A DNA stretch of 9,025 nt from Methanomicrobiaceae archaeon UBA436 (GTDB lineage: Archaea > Halobacteriota > Methanomicrobia > Methanomicrobiales > Methanoculleaceae). Location: positions 4,065-13,089 of the forward strand of contig DAFR01000034.1 in the NCBI GenBank assembly GCA_002497965.1. Direction: 5' to 3'. Made by a program: the position numbers and the translations under genes. Position 1 is the stretch's first letter. Each line of letters starts with the position of its first letter. Below the pieces are notes generated by a model. It ran no database searches and had not been told where the DNA came from. It saw only the letters and a program-made list of their open reading frames with translations. Positions 1 through 5,985 of the stretch are shown one piece after another.

Positions 1-93
1 GCGAGGCGATCGCCTCACCAGTACGCCTGGCAGAGGAGAGAGGTAGCCTAGCCGGAAGGACCTGTGATGCGGCCTTGCGGTTAACAGGAACGG

Positions 94-118
94 CCTGCCC
101 ATCAGGGAGATGGGTAGG
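94..118 (+). other. Strong RNA hairpin, 10-bp stem with 5-nt loop
   Basis: Bases 94-103 (CCTGCCCATC) pair fully with 109-118 (GATGGGTAGG), with one G-U wobble when read on the plus strand and a 5-nt loop (AGGGA). Read on the minus strand, that wobble becomes an A-C mismatch, so the stem is more consistent with a plus-strand transcript. It lies about 30 nt upstream of a short T-rich run at 147-151, so it may belong to a plus-strand RNA ending there. Its identity is unknown. Confidence 0.5.
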
Positions 119-162
119 ACAATCTCACGGGCCAAAGACTATCTGTATTTTGCGATTCTGCG

Positions 163-168
163 AAAAAA
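163..168 (-). terminator. Oligo-T terminator after the minus-strand operon
   Basis: Read on the minus strand, six consecutive T residues directly follow the TAA stop codon (171-169) of the PAC2-family gene. Archaeal RNA polymerase terminates on short oligo-T tracts without needing a hairpin. This is the last gene of the nine-gene run, so this is the natural place for the operon transcript to end. A weaker T tract on the opposite strand (147-151) would serve a convergent transcript. This is inferred from sequence only. Confidence 0.5.
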
Positions 169-906
169 TTACCCGATATAGGTCAGGTCTTCACGGCCTC
201 TGGCCTCTTCGGTCTCCTGGATCTTTGCTATGATCCGTTCCATCTCCTCGGCGCGCTGTTGCAGAAGGGTATGGTCGACCTTGATCCCGAGGAGGCAGGA
301 GAGCACCGTGAGCAGGTTGTCGGCACTTCTTGGATCGACGATATAGCCGCTCGTCTCGCCCATCAGGCATACACCCTCCATGCCCCGTGCGAACCCGAGG
401 CCGAGCAGAAGGCCTGAAGCCCCGACGATCATCCCGCCGCCCTCAAATGCTCCTCCGGCGCCCTCCACCTCGGAGAGGAGGTGCTCCATGTTAACCGCGG
501 CAAGCACCCTCGGGTTCTCGACCAGGTGGCCAACACCGTAGCCTCCCAGGGTGTATATCCGCCGCACACCAAGATCCTGCGCAATGTCCAGATAGCATTC
601 GGTCAGGATATAATGGCCTTCGGCCGAGGTGCTCTGGAAATCCCCCACGAGAAAGAGTATCGCCAGCCCGTTCTTATCACAACGATAGATCTCATTGTTG
701 ACAAGATGTGCGACGCCACGCTCGTCGACCACCACCTGCGGCGGGAAATAGATCGAGGAGATCTCCCCGATCTTCTCGGCCTCAAGTTCATGGATCAGGT
801 GCTCGGCAACAAGTTTCCCAACGTGTCCTATGCCGGGCAGCCCCTCGATCAGGACTGAGGCCTCGATCTCATCATCTCTTGTGAAGGTTACTGTGACGTC
901 TTCCAT
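169..906 (-). CDS. PAC2-family protein (archaeal proteasome assembly chaperone relative)
   Basis: A 245-residue protein of the PAC2 family. It resembles the archaeal proteins related to eukaryotic proteasome assembly chaperone 2 and to PbaA/PbaB. Supporting features are the N-terminal glycine-rich segment ending PGIGHVGK (residues 24-31), the SIYFPPQVVV strand (51-60), GGYGVGH (121-127), a glycine-rich stretch at 148-173 and GETSGY (183-188). The C-terminal part (about 211-240) is charged and helical. The tail ends Leu-Thr-Tyr-Ile-Gly, which recalls the hydrophobic-Tyr-X tails that dock onto the proteasome alpha ring but is not a strict match. The start ATG lies 19 nt inside the end of nop10, and a GGAGG site 11 nt upstream sits within nop10, so translation is probably coupled. 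The role as a chaperone for 20S assembly is inferred from family; family membership is clear. This is the last gene of the operon. Confidence 0.88.
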   Translation of the reverse strand: MEDVTVTFTRDDEIEASVLIEGLPGIGHVGKLVAEHLIHELEAEKIGEISSIYFPPQVVVDERGVAHLVNNEIYRCDKNGLAILFLVGDFQSTSAEGHYILTECYLDIAQDLGVRRIYTLGGYGVGHLVENPRVLAAVNMEHLLSEVEGAGGAFEGGGMIVGASGLLLGLGFARGMEGVCLMGETSGYIVDPRSADNLLTVLSCLLGIKVDHTLLQQRAEEMERIIAKIQETEEARGREDLTYIG

Positions 907-1055
907 CTGCGCAGCGTCCTCCTGTAATACCCGTACCTATCCTGTGGTGAAAAACGTGCCGGGTGAGCCGGCCCACATGGCCGACCGCAGACCGGGCAGA
1001 TGATTGAGAGAGTGTATCTCCCGTCGTGTGGACATCGGCGAATACGACTGCTCAT
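888..1055 (-). CDS. nop10: H/ACA RNP component Nop10
   Basis: A 55-residue protein and one of the smallest genes here. Nop10 is a core subunit of the archaeal H/ACA ribonucleoprotein, which binds Cbf5 and guides pseudouridylation of rRNA. The sequence shows an N-terminal zinc-ribbon-like part (RRCPHDGRYTL at 6-16, then ICPVCG at 19-24) followed by the diagnostic linker HPARFSPQDRYGYYRR (31-46) that packs on Cbf5. Pyrococcus Nop10 binds zinc with four cysteines. Here Cys8, Cys20 and Cys23 are kept, but the second position is Asp11, and an extra cysteine occurs at 27. The gene starts 11 nt after the aIF2-alpha stop, with no clear Shine-Dalgarno site in the T-rich gap, and its last 19 nt overlap the PAC2 gene. 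The aIF2-alpha/nop10/PAC2 order is typical of archaea and supports the call. Confidence 0.93.
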   Translation of the reverse strand: MSSRIRRCPHDGRYTLSIICPVCGRPCGPAHPARFSPQDRYGYYRRTLRRWKTSQ

Positions 1056-1066
1056 ATTATAAAAAC

Positions 1067-1846
1067 CTATCCGGTCTTCTGTTTCCGGATAAACTTTCCA
1101 GCGCCACCGGCCCGCTCAACCACACCGATGGCGGCGTTTGCCGCCTTCTCGATTGCCTTCTCGGCCTCCTTGTAATCCGGTGCGGTCACCTTTATCCTGT
1201 ATTTCGGGGCGCCGATGTAGACCAGATCGATATCCACGTTGTCCATCTTCGGCTGCGCACTCCGTAGCGCCCGGCGGATCACGTTGACACCGTCGGGCCG
1301 TGGTGTTGAGAGGATCAGATATCCGCTGATCGTCACCCTTGGAACTTTTACGTTCTCGTTTGCGATGGCTATGAGTGCTCTTTTGACAGGTTCATCCAGG
1401 TTCAGCCTCTCTGCAGCCTCTCCGCCTGTGCTGACGATCTCTTCGAATGCGGGGTACAACTGACCATATTCGCGGTATATGGCTTCTTCGATTATGGCCC
1501 TGTCCACCCCGGCAGCCTCGGCGGCAAACCCGATCCATTTTGCGGCTTTCTGCTCGTTCTTCCACTCGTGAATCTTCTCACGCCGCTGGTGCTCGTTCAC
1601 GTCTTTTAACGAGAGATCGATGTGACCACGGTCAGGATCCACGTTCAGGACCTTGCAGACGACCTTCTGCCCTTCACGTACGTAGTCCCGGATGTGCTTA
1701 ATCCAGCCCCGCGCTATCTCGGAGATCGGTATGAGCCCTCTACGGCCGTTGTACTCATCAAGGCTCACGAACGCCGCAAAGTCCTTGACATCAGAGACTG
1801 TGCAGACAACAAGTTCTCCTTCCTCGGGCCACTCTCTCTCGTGCAT
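1067..1846 (-). CDS. eif2a: Translation initiation factor aIF2, alpha subunit
   Basis: This is the alpha subunit of the heterotrimeric aIF2 that delivers initiator Met-tRNA to the small ribosomal subunit. With the ATG start at 1846 the protein has 259 residues, the usual archaeal length. The domains run in order: an S1-type OB fold (about 10-84, from GELVVCTVSDVKDFAAFV through GHIDLSL), a helical domain (about 88-165) and a C-terminal alpha-beta domain (about 168-255) that binds the gamma subunit. The segment ISEIARGWIKHI (41-52) matches the eIF2-alpha regulatory loop. Ser42 aligns with eukaryotic Ser48, while the Ser51 position is Ala45. An upstream in-frame TTG at 1861 would add five residues and overlap rps27e. 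I prefer the ATG because GAGTGATC lies 5 nt upstream and family proteins begin close to this point. Confidence 0.96.
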   Translation of the reverse strand: MHEREWPEEGELVVCTVSDVKDFAAFVSLDEYNGRRGLIPISEIARGWIKHIRDYVREGQKVVCKVLNVDPDRGHIDLSLKDVNEHQRREKIHEWKNEQKAAKWIGFAAEAAGVDRAIIEEAIYREYGQLYPAFEEIVSTGGEAAERLNLDEPVKRALIAIANENVKVPRVTISGYLILSTPRPDGVNVIRRALRSAQPKMDNVDIDLVYIGAPKYRIKVTAPDYKEAEKAIEKAANAAIGVVERAGGAGKFIRKQKTG

Positions 1847-1853
1847 GGAACGA

Positions 1854-2042
1854 TCACTCAACTACAGCAACAACCTCAGCCTTTATATCGGCTTTTCCGC
1901 CACGGGGTTCTGCAAGAACCCGCCCGCAGATGTTACACTCAACAATTGTGCTTGCCCGCTCGAAGACGAGTTGCTCGTTCTCGCAGTCGGGGCACTTTAC
2001 CTTCAGGAACTTGCTCCTGTTCTCCCTGCTCACCCTGACCAT
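1854..2042 (-). CDS. rps27e: Small-subunit ribosomal protein S27e
   Basis: A 62-residue zinc-ribbon protein of the archaeal and eukaryotic 30S/40S subunit. Two cysteine pairs, CPDC (17-20) and CNIC (36-39), form the zinc site typical of S27e, preceded by the basic segment RVSRENRSKFLKVK. The reading frame is open further upstream, to an ATG at 2192. That extension overlaps rpl44e in another frame and does not resemble a ribosomal protein, so the start at 2042 is chosen. It has a GGAGTGA Shine-Dalgarno-like element that overlaps the rpl44e stop codon, with 7 nt to the ATG. The gene ends in GAG-TGA, which in turn forms the ribosome binding site of aIF2-alpha. The rpl44e-rps27e-aIF2-alpha order is conserved in archaea. 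Confidence 0.95.
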   Translation of the reverse strand: MVRVSRENRSKFLKVKCPDCENEQLVFERASTIVECNICGRVLAEPRGGKADIKAEVVAVVE

Positions 2043-2049
2043 TCTGTTA

Positions 2050-2328
2050 TCACTCCGTAAGTTCGAATTTGCCGATCCTGACGCCGGGGCGGAGATGGGA
2101 CTTCCCACAGACCGTGCATCTGTATTTGACATTTGTCCTCTTTGTCGGTTTGTCGCCGCCAGGAACCTTGCTGAACTTGCCCATGTTGCCAACCGTGCTC
2201 CTGCGTGCCTTCTGGCGGTCGATCCAGTTGAAGTGACGCACTTTGCCCCTCTTAACCTTCACAACCTCGTGAATCTGGTGACTCCTGCAGAACGGGCAGT
2301 ATGTCTTGAATTTGGACGGCATTTTCAT
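2050..2328 (-). CDS. rpl44e: Large-subunit ribosomal protein L44e
   Basis: A 92-residue archaeal/eukaryotic-type large-subunit protein located near the tRNA exit site. The family signature is clear: [16 protein letters not shown] at the N-terminus and [23 protein letters not shown] near the C-terminus. The four zinc ligands are Cys11, Cys14, Cys71 and Cys74, and the middle is basic as expected for rRNA contact. Two starts are possible two codons apart (2328 and 2322). The first is preferred because a GAGGT site lies 7 nt upstream, and many homologues begin Met-Lys. A 37-nt gap separates it from gins51, the largest gap in the operon, and a TATA-like box within the end of gins51 could give this gene its own promoter. 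The gene ends in GAG-TGA, which serves as the binding site for rps27e. Confidence 0.95.
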   Translation of the reverse strand: MKMPSKFKTYCPFCRSHQIHEVVKVKRGKVRHFNWIDRQKARRSTVGNMGKFSKVPGGDKPTKRTNVKYRCTVCGKSHLRPGVRIGKFELTE

Positions 2329-2365
2329 GATATTAACCTCTATTCAATAGATTCGGGTACCTATA

Positions 2366-3022
2366 TTACTTGTTAAGTCTGATATTTAAGCCTATGTTGT
2401 GCTCGCAGAGGAGTTCCGCATTCTTTTCGGGGAGGGTGATAATGTCGCCCTCTTCAAGCACGTAGGTTCTCCCATCCAGTCCCATGAACGATTCCACATC
2501 GGAGCGCACATGCACAAGGGCGTATGCTGTCAACCCCGGGGTTCTGGGGGTGGGGGGTGACGGTACCGCTGGGGGTTGTTCCATCTCCTCACAACTCACC
2601 TCATCGGTCACCCCCTCCCCGGCAAAGAGTTTTGCCTCACCCATGATGAGCGCCTCCCGGCACTCTTCGATGGCCTCAACGATCCGTTTGAACATCGTCC
2701 GCTCCTCGGGGAGCATCTTTCGGGTCTCCTCCTTATCGACGTACTCCCCCTCGATCTGCTGGAACGCAAGGTCCAGGATCTGTCTTGTCCGGATGGAGAA
2801 GATCTCCTGGACGGTGTCGTTGACGCTGCCGATCGCCTCGATGATCAGGCCCCCCTCCCGGTTTTCCAGGGGGTTCTCAAGGCTGTAGTAGTCCTCCTTG
2901 AGTTTCTCGATGTAAGCCCTTGCATTCTCATAGAGACGGGGCTCGATATGTGAGAGCCTTCCCGAGTGCTGCATATCCAGCAGCATCTGCCGGAGTTTCT
3001 CCAGGATATCGGTGACCATCAT
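2366..3022 (-). CDS. gins51: GINS complex subunit, Gins51 type
   Basis: A 218-residue archaeal GINS subunit. GINS joins MCM helicase and the GAN/Cdc45 nuclease-like protein in the replicative CMG-like complex and contacts primase. An N-terminal helical A domain (about 1-130, with EDYYSLENPLENREGGLI near 43-60 and EIFSIRTRQILDLAFQQI near 76-93) is followed by a linker and a small beta-rich B domain (about 166-218, from VHVRSDVESFMGLDG to the end). The A-then-B order identifies the Gins51 (Sld5/Psf1-like) class. The linker (about 131-165) is acidic and then proline-rich, and is encoded by very G/C-rich DNA. ATG-ATG at 3022/3019 overlaps the priS stop in an ATGA arrangement just after a GGGGGTGG run. 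An in-frame ATG at 3058 lies inside priS and is not favoured. The priS neighbour supports the call. Confidence 0.92.
   Translation of the reverse strand: MMVTDILEKLRQMLLDMQHSGRLSHIEPRLYENARAYIEKLKEDYYSLENPLENREGGLIIEAIGSVNDTVQEIFSIRTRQILDLAFQQIEGEYVDKEETRKMLPEERTMFKRIVEAIEECREALIMGEAKLFAGEGVTDEVSCEEMEQPPAVPSPPTPRTPGLTAYALVHVRSDVESFMGLDGRTYVLEEGDIITLPEKNAELLCEHNIGLNIRLNK
2381..2390 (-). promoter_or_regulatory. Candidate internal TATA box for the rpl44e part of the operon
   Basis: Read on the minus strand this is CTTAAATATC, a good archaeal TATA-like element, located inside the last codons of gins51. A start site about 25 nt downstream (near 2360) would give rpl44e a leader of about 30 nt that includes its GAGGT ribosome binding site. 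It coincides with the only sizeable gap in the operon. This would let the abundant ribosomal proteins be expressed independently of replication genes. It is a prediction from sequence alone. Confidence 0.35.
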
Positions 3023-4134
3023 CCACCCCCTGCTATCTCTGCCGTGTTCCTGCAGCATAGATAGATCGCAAGCGCTTCCGGGACTGTCTGGGTCCCTGCC
3101 TTGAGCGTGTAGGTGTTCCCGAGCATTGATGCGACGAAGTTTGCCTTAACGTCCACCCGGATATCCCTCTCGCCAAAGACCACCGCGTCCACAAGGGGGT
3201 CGAAGTCCTCCAGGTCGTGGAGATCGAGGGGGACGACCCGCATCCCGCTGCCGCCGTGCAGCGATCCCGGTGTCCGGATAAGCCGTTTGATATCGGTCGT
3301 GACCGGTTCATCTGCATGCGCACCGGCGTCCCTGAGCCTCTTCTCAAACTCAGGTGATGCCGTGATTGCCCGAACAACCCTGTTCTGCAGGAGTTCCTCT
3401 GCCGGGGCCCTGGAGAGGGCCCCGGCATCTGCCAGGAACTGTGCTGCCGTCCGTTTGCCGATACCCTCAAGACCTGTGAGGCGGGCCGTTGCCTCCGCAG
3501 GGTCGAGAGCTGCAAGGTGTGAGAGGTAGCCTCGAAGCGTCTCCGTGTAGCGCCGTCGCCATCCCCTCGGTTCGCCCCCGGAAGAGAGCATCATCTCTGG
3601 ATCGAGTCCTATCCCGCATACGTAATCCACAATCTCGCGCCGCTCCTGGCTTCCCCAGCCTAAAACAGCGATATCGGTGATGTGTATGTGATAGCCCCGC
3701 CCCCCGGAGAAGACGATCCGCATACGGTTGCGCGAAAACCCCAGTTCTTCGGTCAGCATCTCGATCAGTTTCAGTGTCTCCTCCTTGACCCGCGCAAGCA
3801 TCATCGCGTAGGGACCGCGAACTATCTGGTCGGCATCGAGATCGAATATGAGGTCGGCACCGGCCCAGTGTTTCTCGCTCATCTTTGGTGCCGACGGTGT
3901 CTGGTAGTAGGCCGTCGAGTAGTATACGTGCGCGGGGACCAGGTTTTTAACGTAGGCGTCGAGTTCCTCGCGGTCGGTAAAAGCCATATGCCGCCGCATC
4001 CGGAGTTCTGGTGCGGCGTCAAAGAAGACAAAACCCCATTCGCGCTGCTCGAGGGAGGAGGGGGCGATGAGGTTGCACCTCCGGTAGTAGTCGGCGAACC
4101 TCTGTTTCACGAACTCGAGCGTCGCGGGTTTCAT
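3019..4134 (-). CDS. priS: DNA primase small (catalytic) subunit PriS
   Basis: A 371-residue catalytic subunit of the archaeo-eukaryotic primase, which makes RNA/DNA primers together with PriL. Catalytic motifs are all visible: LIFDLDAD (95-102) with metal-binding Asp98 and Asp100, SGGRGYHIHI (143-152, nucleotide-binding motif), and the third acidic site TTDIKRLIRTPGSLHG (279-294) with Asp281. The N-terminus has REWGFVFF (31-38), as in other family members. I see no Cys/His zinc knuckle after the DxD motif of the kind described in Pyrococcus PriS. Residues 219-236 (LTGLEGIGKRTAAQFLAD) resemble a helix-hairpin-helix DNA-binding element in the region between motifs. The start ATG overlaps the elp3 stop by 4 nt (ATGA), and its own stop overlaps gins51 likewise, so the three genes are translationally coupled. 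Confidence 0.97.
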   Translation of the reverse strand: MKPATLEFVKQRFADYYRRCNLIAPSSLEQREWGFVFFDAAPELRMRRHMAFTDREELDAYVKNLVPAHVYYSTAYYQTPSAPKMSEKHWAGADLIFDLDADQIVRGPYAMMLARVKEETLKLIEMLTEELGFSRNRMRIVFSGGRGYHIHITDIAVLGWGSQERREIVDYVCGIGLDPEMMLSSGGEPRGWRRRYTETLRGYLSHLAALDPAEATARLTGLEGIGKRTAAQFLADAGALSRAPAEELLQNRVVRAITASPEFEKRLRDAGAHADEPVTTDIKRLIRTPGSLHGGSGMRVVPLDLHDLEDFDPLVDAVVFGERDIRVDVKANFVASMLGNTYTLKAGTQTVPEALAIYLCCRNTAEIAGGG

Positions 4135-5705
4135 GGGAACGTCTTGATCATGTATGGCCCCACACGTTCATATCCCTGTTTCCTGTAGTAGGGCCGCACA
4201 CCCACACCGCTCATAACCGCCAGACGGCGGTAACCGTTATCCCGCGCCTCCTCTTCCGCTCTTGAGAGGAGTTGCGCACCGTAACTGCGGTGCTGCCACT
4301 CCTCAGGGGACGCAGGGGCGCTTATCGGGACCAGGCTCCCGTAAACATGGAGTTCGCGCAGGAGTGCTGCGTCGGTGAGTTCTTCGCGGAACGGCTGCTG
4401 CGGAAACCGGAGCCTTGCAAACCCGATGAGGGTGTCTTTTGAGCCTGCCTGTATGAACCGTTCCTCCCCGCCGCATGCACGATAGACCAGGGTCGAGATA
4501 GCCGCCTCTTCCGGAGCCGGTGATCGCCCTGCCTCACGGCACCGGATGCACCGACATCGGCCTCCCTGCTCTCGGAGTCGCGCTCCTGCAAGCTGCCTGA
4601 AGTTGCTGTGCCTTGAACCCGCGGTGATCAACCTTGCCGGAATATCCCGCTGGATGCGCTGGAGCCGGACGTACTCCGGGAGGAGAGACTTTGCATAGGC
4701 GACGAGATCGATCAGCTCATCCTCTGTGTAGGGCTGGTATTCGCCGCGTTCCCAGAGTGCCTCTATCTCCGTGCCCGGCGTCACCAGTGTCGGGTATATC
4801 TTCAGGAAATCCGGTCTGAACCGCTCATCGGCGAAGAGGTCCTCAAACATCCGGCGATCGTCGTCCATGCTCGCCGCGGGGAGGTTCGGCATCACGTGGA
4901 ACCCTACCTTCAACCCGGCATCGCGCAGGAGGCCGTTTGCCGCGACTGTGGCCGTGACGCTATGCCCGCGTCGGTTATAGTCCAGGATACGGTCGTCCAG
5001 GTGCTGGACGCCAAGTTCCACCTTTGTAACACCCATCGCGAGCATCCGGTTAATATGCTCTTTGAGGCACCAGTCCGGCCGCGTCTCAAAGGTTATCGCG
5101 ACACACCGGACCCTTGCAGACTCGTTTGAGGCGGCGATTGTATCGAGATCGGGTCCTGCTGATGCCGTGCCCACCCGCGGATAATCGTTCATCGCCTGAA
5201 CGGCCGCGCCGACAAACCACTCCTGGTAATCGATCGGTCGCGCGGTGATCGTCCCCCCCATCACGATCAGCTCCGCCTTCTCGATGTGGTGGCCGAGCGC
5301 CTCAAACTGCCCGAGACGTGCCTGCACCTGGGCGTAGGGGTCGAACCCGTGCTCTCTTGCCCGGAGTGCGGCAGGCTCCTCTCCTGTATAACTCTGCGGC
5401 GACCCGAACGGGTGCTCAGGCCCTCCAGGGCATGGGAGACACCTGCCGTGGGGGCAGGGGTGGGGGGAGGTCATCACCGCAACCGGGGCAACGCCCGATA
5501 GCGTCCGTGTGGGTTTCACCTGGAGGAGCGGCCGGAGCCGCTCCCGCTCATCGGGTGCGGCGGCGGCAAGGATCGCCGAGTTTCGGGGCATATCGATCCC
5601 GTACTCCCGGCAGAACTCCAGCTTGATCTTCTGGACGTCGGCAGGGCTGTGCCCGGTAGAAAGGATGCGGGAGATTATCTCCCGCTGTGTATCGGTATCG
5701 CTCAT
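4131..5705 (-). CDS. elp3: tRNA uridine-34 modification enzyme Elp3 (radical SAM/acetyltransferase)
   Basis: A 524-residue archaeal Elp3, which acts alone in archaea without the other Elongator subunits. It starts cm5-type modification of wobble uridine in tRNA, using acetyl-CoA and S-adenosylmethionine. The radical SAM cluster motif is CPHGRCLPC (Cys84, Cys89, Cys92) followed by PGGPEHPFG. Other Elp3 signatures are VMGGTITA (148-155), FETRPDWC (206-213), KVELGVQ (228-234), KVGFHVMPNLP (266-276) and LKIYPTLVTPGT (301-312). A cysteine group at 384-389 (CRCIRC) follows SRHSNFRQ, as in the zinc-binding linker. The C-terminal GNAT acetyltransferase domain (about 420-524) includes the acetyl-CoA loop region HRSYGAQLL and the tail PYYRKQGYERVGPYM. 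Length and domain order are standard. It starts 3 nt after the UPF0058 stop, with no obvious ribosome binding site, and overlaps priS by 4 nt. Confidence 0.97.
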   Translation of the reverse strand: MSDTDTQREIISRILSTGHSPADVQKIKLEFCREYGIDMPRNSAILAAAAPDERERLRPLLQVKPTRTLSGVAPVAVMTSPHPCPHGRCLPCPGGPEHPFGSPQSYTGEEPAALRAREHGFDPYAQVQARLGQFEALGHHIEKAELIVMGGTITARPIDYQEWFVGAAVQAMNDYPRVGTASAGPDLDTIAASNESARVRCVAITFETRPDWCLKEHINRMLAMGVTKVELGVQHLDDRILDYNRRGHSVTATVAANGLLRDAGLKVGFHVMPNLPAASMDDDRRMFEDLFADERFRPDFLKIYPTLVTPGTEIEALWERGEYQPYTEDELIDLVAYAKSLLPEYVRLQRIQRDIPARLITAGSRHSNFRQLAGARLREQGGRCRCIRCREAGRSPAPEEAAISTLVYRACGGEERFIQAGSKDTLIGFARLRFPQQPFREELTDAALLRELHVYGSLVPISAPASPEEWQHRSYGAQLLSRAEEEARDNGYRRLAVMSGVGVRPYYRKQGYERVGPYMIKTFP

Positions 5706-5708
5706 CGT

Positions 5709-5981
5709 TTAGTGTTCGGTTGCAATACGTTCGGACTGTGACTGAAAATCGGTTTGATACTGGATGTAGGGGTTGTGGTTGGCCCTGATGTGCTGGACAA
5801 TCTCGTTTCCGAGAGTCAGGATGGCTTTCTTGTGTGTTACCTTGTTTTTGTGGATATGTACCGGGGATATGTGGAGAGCGTTATACTGGTCGGCCTGGAT
5901 CTCTTCCCCCGTGACGGTCTCGTAGTACTTCTTGACTTGGACTAACAGCATATGCAGGTGGAGCAGCTCTTCCTTTTGCAC
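5709..5981 (-). CDS. UPF0058 family protein
   Basis: A 90-residue archaeal protein of unknown function in the UPF0058 family. The hallmark segments are the N-terminal helix KEELLHLHMLLVQVKKYYE (3-21) and SPVHIHKNKVTHKKAILTLG (39-58), with conserved histidines at 8, 10, 37, 42, 44 and 50 that could bind metal. The last 20 or so residues are polar, rich in Gln and Ser, and look variable. The frame is open to a GTG at 6017, but the GTG at 5981 is chosen. A strong AAGGTGAT ribosome binding site ends 4 nt upstream of it, and homologues begin directly with the (V/M)xKEEL motif. It is the first gene of the nine-gene run and lies 3 nt upstream of elp3, so a role linked to tRNA modification or nucleic acids is possible but unproven. 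Confidence 0.88.
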   Translation of the reverse strand: MQKEELLHLHMLLVQVKKYYETVTGEEIQADQYNALHISPVHIHKNKVTHKKAILTLGNEIVQHIRANHNPYIQYQTDFQSQSERIATEH

Positions 5982-5985
5982 GATT

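Larger units (their letters stand above)
1..168. other. Intergenic or edge region with possible structured RNA; no gene identified
   Basis: No convincing coding sequence is seen on either strand. Plus-strand frames 1 and 2 stop at 49-51 and 44-46 and could be the tail of an upstream gene. Frame 3 is open from base 3 to 230, but it has no visible start, runs antisense into the PAC2 gene, and has an unconvincing composition. The stretch holds a perfect 14-bp palindrome (3-16), a small CCAG/CTGG stem (18-30) and a 10-bp hairpin at 94-118, and it ends with a T-rich run near 147-151. This could be the 3' part of an RNA gene or just the terminator region between converging genes. I compared it by eye with archaeal RNase P RNA, SRP RNA, 5S rRNA and tRNA and found no diagnostic conserved blocks. 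Confidence 0.35.

Noticed and set aside
1..150. RNase P RNA, SRP RNA, 5S rRNA or a tRNA at the left edge
   Set aside because: The conserved blocks I would expect (GGAAAGUCC and ACAGAA of RNase P, the GGAAG-AGCAG helix of SRP, a cloverleaf or TTCGAAT arm) are not present. It is left as unassigned.
3..230. Plus-strand frame 3 open from the left edge into the PAC2 gene
   Set aside because: It has no visible start, an unconvincing amino-acid composition, and runs antisense to PAC2. A coding tail cannot be fully excluded because the upstream sequence is missing.
481..858. Plus-strand 125-codon open frame opposite the PAC2 gene
   Set aside because: It is fully antisense to a clear PAC2-family protein, shows no family motifs, and is what GC-rich codon use produces on the opposite strand.
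1847..1861. TTG start for aIF2-alpha giving 264 residues
   Set aside because: The ATG at 1846 has a better-placed GAGTGATC site and a normal family N-terminus; the TTG would need a start inside the rps27e end with no site upstream.
2043..2192. N-terminal extension of S27e to an ATG at 2192
   Set aside because: The extra 50 residues lie in rpl44e out of frame, are Ser/Asn/Arg-rich, and are not part of S27e.
2484..4188. Several plus-strand open frames opposite gins51 and priS (for example 2576-2953, 3113-3529 and 3682-4188)
   Set aside because: All are shadows of well-supported minus-strand genes, with no recognisable domains or ribosome binding sites.
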